Assembly: GCA_963821935.1 (NCBI GenBank)
Contig: CAWGFM010000005.1
Span: 744,001-808,000 of the forward strand
Direction of reading: 5' to 3'
DNA: 64,000 nucleotides
Source: JAOUEA01 sp963821935
GTDB lineage: Bacteria > Actinomycetota > UBA4738 > HRBIN12
The notes below the pieces were generated by a model that made no database searches, was not told the origin of the DNA, and was given only the letters and a program-made list of their open reading frames with translations. The position numbers were made by a program, and so were the translations under genes. Shown here piece after piece: positions 58,895 through 64,000 of the stretch. Numbering within the stretch: the stretch's first letter is position 1; each line of letters starts with the position of its first letter.

Positions 58895-59216
58895 AGTTCC
58901 ACGTGGGGATCGCCAGGGTGGTCAGGTCGGTCGTGGCGGTGACGCTGGCCGACCGAGGCTTCCCGTCCAACAGCGAGATCTCGCCGAAGTAGTCCCCCGT
59001 CGACAGGGTGCTGACGACGGTGCCGCCGGTGGATGCCTCGGCAGTGCCCGACAGGATCAGGTGGAAACCGACGCCGGACCGGTCCTCTTCCAAGACCACC
59101 TTGCCGCCGGCATGGTTCACCCGTTTGGCGATGGCTTCCACGCGCTGCAGTTCGTTGTCCGACATGTGCGCGAACAAGGGAACGGCCCGCAACGCTTCCA
59201 TCGTGTCGTCAGCCAT
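58806..59216 (-). CDS. Single-domain cyclic-nucleotide-binding protein
   Basis: 136 residues made only of a cNMP-binding (Crp/PKA-regulatory-like) domain: LFAHMSDNELQRVEAIAKRV, GFHLILSGTAEAS, the cassette GDYFGEISLLDGKPRSASVT with Glu and Arg for the cyclic phosphate, and a C-helix (MMRALLIALCARLRNLRD). No helix-turn-helix, so it should act through a partner. ATG with GGAGG 8 bases upstream, inside the coaX end (8-base overlap), so it is co-expressed with CoA synthesis genes. The cassette resembles that of the MFS fusion at 25.4 kb. Confidence 0.88.
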   Translation of the reverse strand: MADDTMEALRAVPLFAHMSDNELQRVEAIAKRVNHAGGKVVLEEDRSGVGFHLILSGTAEASTGGTVVSTLSTGDYFGEISLLDGKPRSASVTATTDLTTLAIPTWNFNRLLDEHPEMMRALLIALCARLRNLRDR

Positions 59217-60033
59217 GCACGGTGCCTCCGTCGTCGATACGAGGCGAAGCATAGCCCGCCTCGATCTCGGCCGCGTTCTTGTCGAACACCAGCCGGAGCC
59301 CTTCCAGCGTGAGCCAGGGCTCGTGGTGCTGGATGGTGGTGCAGTGCGGAAGCACGACCGGAGCCAGCCCGCCGGTCGCGATGGTGACGGCACCCGGGAG
59401 CTCCAGCAGGATGCGGGACACGATCGCGTCGACCTCGCCGGCGGTGCCGAAGATCAGGCCGGACTGCACGGCCTCCACGGTGTTGGTGCCCACGACCTGC
59501 GGAGGGGTGACGAACTCCACCCGGGTGAGACGGGCGGTGCGGGAGAACAAACTGGCCGCGCTCGCCTGCATGCCCGGCGCGATCACCCCGCCGATGAACT
59601 CGCCGCTGGCGCTGACCACATCGAAGTTGGTGGCGGTGCCGAAGTCGACCACGATGGCGGGACCACCGAAGCGAGTGAATGCGGCGAGGGCGTTGACGAC
59701 ACGGTCGGCACCGACCTCACGTGGATTGTCCGTCAGCACCGCCACTCCGGTCTTGACACCCGGTCCCACGATGACCGGAGCGAAGGGGAACATGCCGGAT
59801 GCCATGTCCCGAACGGCGGCGGTGACATCGGGCACGACGCTGGCAGCGACCAGGCCCGTCACCTGGGTCTCGAAGGAGATCCCGCGCAGCGCGAGGAACC
59901 CGGAGAACGCCAGGGCCAGTTCGTCGGGAGTGCGCTCGGGCTGGGTCGACAGCCGCCAGGTGTGCTCGAGCTGGGAGCCATGGAAAATCCCCAGCACGAT
60001 CTCGGTGTTGCCGATGTCGGCGGCCAACAGCAC
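59209..60033 (-). CDS. coaX: Type III pantothenate kinase
   Basis: Phosphorylates pantothenate, first step of CoA synthesis; needs a monovalent cation and is not feedback-inhibited by CoA. 274 residues. ADIGNTEIVLGIF (phosphate 1), GADRVVNALAAF (pantothenate site), VDFGTATNFDVV (phosphate 2) and GGVIAPGMQAS are all present. GTG start with GGGGAG about 10 bases upstream. Together with panC upstream it makes a pantothenate-to-CoA segment. Confidence 0.95.
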   Translation of the reverse strand: MLLAADIGNTEIVLGIFHGSQLEHTWRLSTQPERTPDELALAFSGFLALRGISFETQVTGLVAASVVPDVTAAVRDMASGMFPFAPVIVGPGVKTGVAVLTDNPREVGADRVVNALAAFTRFGGPAIVVDFGTATNFDVVSASGEFIGGVIAPGMQASAASLFSRTARLTRVEFVTPPQVVGTNTVEAVQSGLIFGTAGEVDAIVSRILLELPGAVTIATGGLAPVVLPHCTTIQHHEPWLTLEGLRLVFDKNAAEIEAGYASPRIDDGGTVHG

Positions 60034-60116
60034 GGCGTGCGATCTCCCCTCGGGATGGGTCCGTCAGCGACGGTCATCGTCGCCCACCGGCGACGACGAT
60101 GGCAACCAGGTGGCGA

Positions 60117-60974
60117 TCACGATGGCGGCATGAGCAGGTTGTCGATGAGACGGGCGCTGGGGAACCGCGCTGCCACCAAGGCACGCGCACGCAGGCCCTG
60201 GTCGATCGAATCGATGGGCATGAAGGTGGCGTCGTCGACGACCACGGCGTAGTCGAGCTGGGCGAGCGGCGTCGCCCCCACCTCGCGCGCGATCGCTGCG
60301 ACCAATGCGTGGGCATCAGCTTCTCCTGCGCGTGCGAGCGTTGCCGCTTCCGAAAGCCCCAGGAACAAGCAGCCTGCTTGCTCCCGTTCGTCCGAGTTCA
60401 GGAGCGCGTTGCGTGATGACTGGGCGAGCCCGTCGGGCTCACGCACCGTGGGACAGTCCACGATCTCCACCGGAAGGCGCTCCTCAGCCACCATGCGTCG
60501 AACCAGGAACGCCTGCTGCGCGTCCTTCTGGCCGAACGTGGCGGCGCACGGACCGGTCACGTCGAACAGCCGGTGCACGACCGTGAGCACGCCGGCGAAG
60601 TGGCCCGGGCGGGAGGCGCCTTCGAAGAGCTCGCCCACGGGTCCGGGCTGCGGTGAGGCCAGGTGCTCGCCGGGCGGATACATCTGTTCGGCCGACGGCA
60701 TCCAGACGGTGTCGACCCCCAGCTGACGGCATCGTGCCAGGTCACGTTCACGATCGATGGGGTAGCGCGTGAGGTCGTCGGGGTCGTCGAACTGCAACGG
60801 GTTCACGAAGATGGACACCACGACGTGGTCACGCTCAGCGCGGGCGCGCTCGATCAACGAATCGTGGCCCTCATGCAGACCGCCCATGGTGGGAACCAAT
60901 CCCACCCGCGCATCGGCGGCGCGCTGCGCGTCGGTGCGCGCGCGCAGATCCGTCGGCGAGCCGATCAGCTCCAC
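60117..60974 (-). CDS. panC: Pantothenate synthetase
   Basis: Joins pantoate and beta-alanine with ATP. 285 residues. VPTMGGLHEGHDSLI (ATP-binding HxGH), VSIFVNPLQF, TFGQKDAQQAFLVRRM and SSRNALL (family KMSKS-like SSRN) are present. GTG start lies inside the end of the DUF2520 gene (10-base overlap), which links the two. panB and panD are not in the window. Confidence 0.95.
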   Translation of the reverse strand: MELIGSPTDLRARTDAQRAADARVGLVPTMGGLHEGHDSLIERARAERDHVVVSIFVNPLQFDDPDDLTRYPIDRERDLARCRQLGVDTVWMPSAEQMYPPGEHLASPQPGPVGELFEGASRPGHFAGVLTVVHRLFDVTGPCAATFGQKDAQQAFLVRRMVAEERLPVEIVDCPTVREPDGLAQSSRNALLNSDEREQAGCLFLGLSEAATLARAGEADAHALVAAIAREVGATPLAQLDYAVVVDDATFMPIDSIDQGLRARALVAARFPSARLIDNLLMPPS

Positions 60975-61828
60975 CGCGCCAGGACCTCCTCGACGGCGAC
61001 GCGGCGCCGGTCGTCGAGGCGACCGCTGCGCCGGGCGAGGTCGAGCGCGACGCGCGCCATCTCGACGTATGGCGGAACGGCCCAGGGCAACGCTCGAGAG
61101 AGTGCTTCCAGATTGCGTTCGATCGTGCCTGCGTCACCCCGCACGGCGGGACCGGTGAGCGCCGCGGCGGGACCCAGCGACGCCACGTTCTCGACCGTTG
61201 CCCGCTGCAGCGGCCCCATGGCCGCGGCGGGGTCAGGCACGCCCGCCGCTGCGAGGAGCTGTTCGGCCACGGCCGTCGCGGCCACCACGTAGTTCGACGC
61301 GAACACCGCCGCCGCGTGATACAGGGCTCGATGCTCGTCGGCCAGGCGGAAGGCGACACCCATGAGATCGTCGGCCAGCCGCTCGGCCACGAAGAAGCCC
61401 GCTTCGTCGTCGGCGGCGAGGGCGATCACCGAGCCGGGGATCCGTGCGATGCCGGCTGCGGGGTCAGGGAACGTCTGGAGCGGATGGATACCCAGGGGCC
61501 CAGCCCCCAGGGACCGAGCCGGACCCAACGCCTCGAGGGGAGTCGCTCCCGACAGATGAGCGACCCATTGTCCGCCGCGGAACGCGCCGTCGCCGGCCAT
61601 GTCAGCAACGAACGGACCGATCAGATCGTCCGGGAGGGCGATCACTACCAACTCTGCCCGGCGCGCGACCTCGGCGGGATCGAGGACGGCGGCACCCGGC
61701 AGGAACCGAGCCGCTCGATCCCGGGTCGGCCCTCGCCCGGACACGGCCACGATGGTGTGTCCGGCACGCTGGAGGAGCACGGCGACCGCCGTGCCCGCAC
61801 GACCCGCGCCCACCACGCCGACCTTCAT
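60965..61828 (-). CDS. Rossmann / DUF2520 dehydrogenase-like protein
   Basis: 287-residue two-domain protein: NAD(P)-binding Rossmann fold (VGVVGAGRAGTAVAVLLQRA; ELVVIALPDDLIG) and DUF2520 (LGIHPLQTFPDPAAG; LYHAAAVFASNYVVAATAVA). The family looks like 3-hydroxyacid or ketopantoate reductases and is often next to panC, so a ketopantoate reductase role (making pantoate for PanC) is a reasonable idea but unproven. ATG with a GAGG about 8 bases upstream. Overlaps panC by 10 bases. Confidence 0.88.
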   Translation of the reverse strand: MKVGVVGAGRAGTAVAVLLQRAGHTIVAVSGRGPTRDRAARFLPGAAVLDPAEVARRAELVVIALPDDLIGPFVADMAGDGAFRGGQWVAHLSGATPLEALGPARSLGAGPLGIHPLQTFPDPAAGIARIPGSVIALAADDEAGFFVAERLADDLMGVAFRLADEHRALYHAAAVFASNYVVAATAVAEQLLAAAGVPDPAAAMGPLQRATVENVASLGPAAALTGPAVRGDAGTIERNLEALSRALPWAVPPYVEMARVALDLARRSGRLDDRRRVAVEEVLARWS

Positions 61829-61873
61829 GCGCCCGACCTCATCGGTCGCGAGTATGGCAAGTCCGCCGTGCGC

Positions 61874-63205
61874 TCAGCCCAACCAGACCAATGGTCCGTC
61901 GGGCGGAGGCGCGCCGTCGGGAAGCGGGAGCGGCTCGAGACCGCCGTCTCGGGTCACGAACAGCCGATGGTCGGTCAACACGAACGCCAGGCCGTCCTCG
62001 GAGAACGTCGCCCACGCCCCACCCCGGATGGGTCCCACCCAGCGAGGAGGCTCGGGTAGGAGCCCCGGCCCCGCCACGATCTCGTACAGGCCCGCCCGAT
62101 CACCGAGACGCCCGGCGACCAGGGCCACCGCAGAATCGCGGGACCAGGCCAGCACGCGATCGATCCACAGCCGCTCGTCGCCCGACCGATACGGTCGTGG
62201 CTCGCCACGCAGCCTCCGGTAGGAGAACGACGTGCCGAAGACCGCAGGCGGCGGCACGTCGCCGCGGTCGCGCACGGTCGCCAGCGACATCGACGTCATG
62301 GGTAAGCCCGCCGCGGGGACGACGAGCATGTCACTGGCTGCAGAGATGGACAGGAGCGCGTGTTCGGCCAGCACATGATGGGTCCGGCCGTAGCTGGCCT
62401 GGACCACGTCGACTCGATCGTGCGAGCGTCGCGTGAAGTAGGTCGAGTTGGCGTCCCGGCCCACCGACAGGATGTCGCCGCACATCGTCCGTTCGTACTC
62501 CTGTTCGACCAGCGCCGGGGCGATCGTCTTCAGCACGATCACTAGATGACGGCGACATGGGCCGAGCAACGGGCCGCGCTTGACGACCACCACGTCCGCC
62601 CCGCGCGAGCCCCACGTGACCAGATCGCCTCGAACCACGGGCGTCGCCACGTTGGAAGAGGTCAGGAACCGCAGCACGGATCCGACCAGGTCGCCGTCGG
62701 GCGCGCGGGAGGTGACCCCGACGATGCCGGGTTCCGCAGCATGGGCATCGACCAGTTCGACCGGCTGCCGCACGCGTGGGCCCGGACGGACGGAGCCATC
62801 GGCCAGATCCCAGCGCCAGAGCCGCGACCATCCCGCGCCGTCGTCGACCGCGTACAGCAACGTCCCGCCGCGCACAAGCACCTCCGCGTTCGAGGGGGGC
62901 GCCGTACCCCTGCGGTCCGCGAGGAACCACAGCCCCCCGAGCGACAGACTCACCACGACGACGGCCGCCACGAGCCGCCGGGATCGACCGTCCAGCAGGA
63001 CCGCGGAAGGCTCGGCTGCGTCGGGAGTGGCGTCACCACGGGTCGTCGACACCCGCGTTTTCCCAGATGCCGGGGAGCCCGGCGCTGGCCGGGGCGGGAC
63101 GCGGTACAGACCGGCACCGCAGGTCGGACATGCGGTCGTTGACGAGATCCCCGACCAATCGCACCGCAAGCAGACACCGTCGTGTCGGGCGCGCTTCGAC
63201 ATCAT
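61874..63205 (-). CDS. Membrane protein with N-terminal zinc ribbon and beta-propeller-like extracellular domain
   Basis: 443 residues. The cytoplasmic start holds two Cys pairs (CLRCDWSGISSTTACPTCG), then a Pro/Thr/Arg linker, one membrane helix (LVAAVVVVSLSLGGLWFLA) and a 330-residue outer domain of repeated strands (GGTLLYAVDDGAGWSRLWRW; RLWIDRVLAWSRDSAVALVA; WATFSEDGLAFVLTDHRLFV) that look like propeller blades. No enzyme motif. Its ATG overlaps the folK stop by 4 bases, although nothing in it points to folate; the tie may be only transcriptional. Function unknown. Confidence 0.75.
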   Translation of the reverse strand: MMSKRARHDGVCLRCDWSGISSTTACPTCGAGLYRVPPRPAPGSPASGKTRVSTTRGDATPDAAEPSAVLLDGRSRRLVAAVVVVSLSLGGLWFLADRRGTAPPSNAEVLVRGGTLLYAVDDGAGWSRLWRWDLADGSVRPGPRVRQPVELVDAHAAEPGIVGVTSRAPDGDLVGSVLRFLTSSNVATPVVRGDLVTWGSRGADVVVVKRGPLLGPCRRHLVIVLKTIAPALVEQEYERTMCGDILSVGRDANSTYFTRRSHDRVDVVQASYGRTHHVLAEHALLSISAASDMLVVPAAGLPMTSMSLATVRDRGDVPPPAVFGTSFSYRRLRGEPRPYRSGDERLWIDRVLAWSRDSAVALVAGRLGDRAGLYEIVAGPGLLPEPPRWVGPIRGGAWATFSEDGLAFVLTDHRLFVTRDGGLEPLPLPDGAPPPDGPLVWLG

Positions 63206-63705
63206 GGGATCGTCAGCGGCGAAGCGAAGACCCTGGCGCCCGACGCGGCATCGGGTCCGAGGCGGACATCCACCAGCCGGGTGCCATCGGGCAGGTGTGC
63301 GGCTGGGTCGAGCTCCAGCAGCGGCAGCAGGACGAACGCTCGGGAGGTCATCCGTGGATGCGGCAGGGTCAGCAGCGGCACATCCAACTGCTGGTCACCG
63401 AACAGCAGCAGGTCGATGTCGACGATACGCGGGCCCCACCGCACCTCACGCTCACGACCCAGCTCGCGTTCGACCCGCTGCGACAGGTCGAGCAACGCGA
63501 ACGGGGTGAGGTCGGTCTCGACGAGGAGCACGGCGTTCAGGTAGTCGGGCTGGGGAGGACCGCCCACGGGGTCGGTTTCCCAGACCCGGGAACTGGCGAT
63601 CGGCCGTACACCCGGCTCGGCGCCGAGCAAGTTCACAGCCTGTTGAAGGATGTCGAGGCGTTCACCGAGGTTGGATCCGAGACCCAGGTACGCCGCCTCG
63701 GACAC
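63202..63705 (-). CDS. folK: 2-amino-4-hydroxy-6-hydroxymethyldihydropteridine pyrophosphokinase
   Basis: Transfers pyrophosphate to the pterin in folate synthesis. 167 residues, normal length. LGLGSNLGERLDILQQAV, SRVWETDPVGGPPQPDYLNA and GREREVRWGPRIVDIDLLLF (pterin and Mg sites) and LPHPRMTSRAFVLLPLLEL are all standard. GTG start with GGAGGG 7 bases upstream, placed 3 bases after the folB stop. Confidence 0.95.
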   Translation of the reverse strand: MSEAAYLGLGSNLGERLDILQQAVNLLGAEPGVRPIASSRVWETDPVGGPPQPDYLNAVLLVETDLTPFALLDLSQRVERELGREREVRWGPRIVDIDLLLFGDQQLDVPLLTLPHPRMTSRAFVLLPLLELDPAAHLPDGTRLVDVRLGPDAASGARVFASPLTIP

Positions 63706-63708
63706 GGG

Positions 63709-64000
63709 TCATCCCTCCAGGGTGACCGCTGCGGCGACGCCGTCGATGTCGAGTCGGGCCGCGGCACCCGGTTTGTGCACCACCGCCGTCACCCGCGTGA
63801 CATGGTCGAGGGACAGAACAGCCGCAGCGACGTGTCGCGCCATGACCTCGATCAGATCGAACGAACCTTCCTCGACCACCTCGCGGACGGCGTCGCGGAT
63901 GCGACGGTAGTCCGCGGTCGAGTCGATCCGGTCGGCTTCCGTGTTCGTGTCCACATCGAGATCGAGATCCACGACGAACGGCTGGGGTTGGTCCTTCTCG
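63709..64000 (-). CDS. folB: Dihydroneopterin aldolase, 5' part cut by window end
   Basis: C-terminal 97 residues of FolB, which splits dihydroneopterin to the hydroxymethyl pterin used by FolK. QPFVVDLDLDVDTNTEADR, DSTADYRRIRDAVREVVEEG, FDLIEVMARHVAAAVL and VTAVVHKPGA (catalytic Lys) match the family. The reading frame runs past base 64000, so the start (about 20-25 residues) is missing; the Met at 63972 is internal. Confidence 0.92.
   Translation of the reverse strand, partial: EKDQPQPFVVDLDLDVDTNTEADRIDSTADYRRIRDAVREVVEEGSFDLIEVMARHVAAAVLSLDHVTRVTAVVHKPGAAARLDIDGVAAAVTLEG

Overview
The window is about 64 kb of G+C-rich DNA (roughly two thirds G+C by eye) from a bacterial chromosome, very probably an actinobacterium outside the well-known Streptomyces/Mycobacterium groups. 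Evidence for this placement: a CarD-family regulator, a DUF3263 protein, a LytR C-terminal-domain protein, a DUF2520 protein in a folate/pantothenate operon, groEL under a CIRCE operator, and many GTG/TTG starts. About 18 genes have a TAnnnT hexamer 6-9 bases before the start codon and mostly lack a ribosome binding site, which points to leaderless transcripts. I see no phage, insertion sequence, CRISPR array or rRNA. Coding density is very high, with many 1-10 base overlaps between genes.

Layout. 0-8.4 kb: DEAD-box helicase, a metazoan-type transketolase, a GAF-PAS-GGDEF-EAL protein, a small basic protein, and a two-gene operon of a lysine-2,3-aminomutase-like radical SAM enzyme plus a nitrilase-superfamily amidase. 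8.4-14.7 kb: secreted or membrane-anchored phosphoesterase and sulfatase next to molybdenum cofactor genes (a MoaB-XdhC fusion, a DUF6457 protein, moaA). 14.9-22.5 kb: S9 peptidase and HemK-like methyltransferase, a GroES-like protein with a basic extension, and a co-oriented cassette M20 hydrolase / ATP-grasp ligase / C45 Ntn-hydrolase / YjbQ. 22.6-30.8 kb: a small protein with a possible ribbon-helix-helix tail and tandem 8-bp repeats on its promoter, an SLH-NlpC/P60 wall hydrolase, a thioesterase, an MFS-cNMP fusion, groEL with CIRCE, and a second S9 peptidase. 30.8-43.3 kb: PPOX protein, acetyl-CoA synthetase, zinc-ribbon DUF5679 protein, Rrf2 regulator, lone receiver, LytR_C protein, DUF3263, large histidine kinase, D-aminoacylase-like amidohydrolase, nuclease lipoprotein and P450 from a 22-bp divergent promoter, and a TadE/TadG pair. 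43.6-47.3 kb: accessory-looking block of acetyltransferase, second sulfatase, zinc protease and secreted protein. 47.4-54.7 kb: tRNA-Thr, rlmB, ispF, ispD, PIN-TRAM, carD, radA, RIO kinase, membrane protein. 54.8-64 kb: membrane protein, clpC, receiver, cNMP protein, coaX, panC, DUF2520, a zinc-ribbon membrane protein, folK and folB (cut by the window end).

How genes fit together. folB-folK-(propeller)-DUF2520-panC-coaX forms a folate/pantothenate/CoA operon; carD-PIN/TRAM-ispD-ispF-rlmB is a housekeeping run. ispD, rlmB and probably the receiver gene at 58.4 kb each carry a one-base frameshift. Because the first two are usually needed by the cell and their indels lie in G/C runs, consensus error is more likely than decay. 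The candidates most worth follow-up are the ATP-grasp/C45/M20 cassette, the aminomutase/amidase operon, the overlapping divergent -10 elements at 40.18 kb, the tandem-repeat promoter at 22.58 kb, and the pervasive leaderless architecture.
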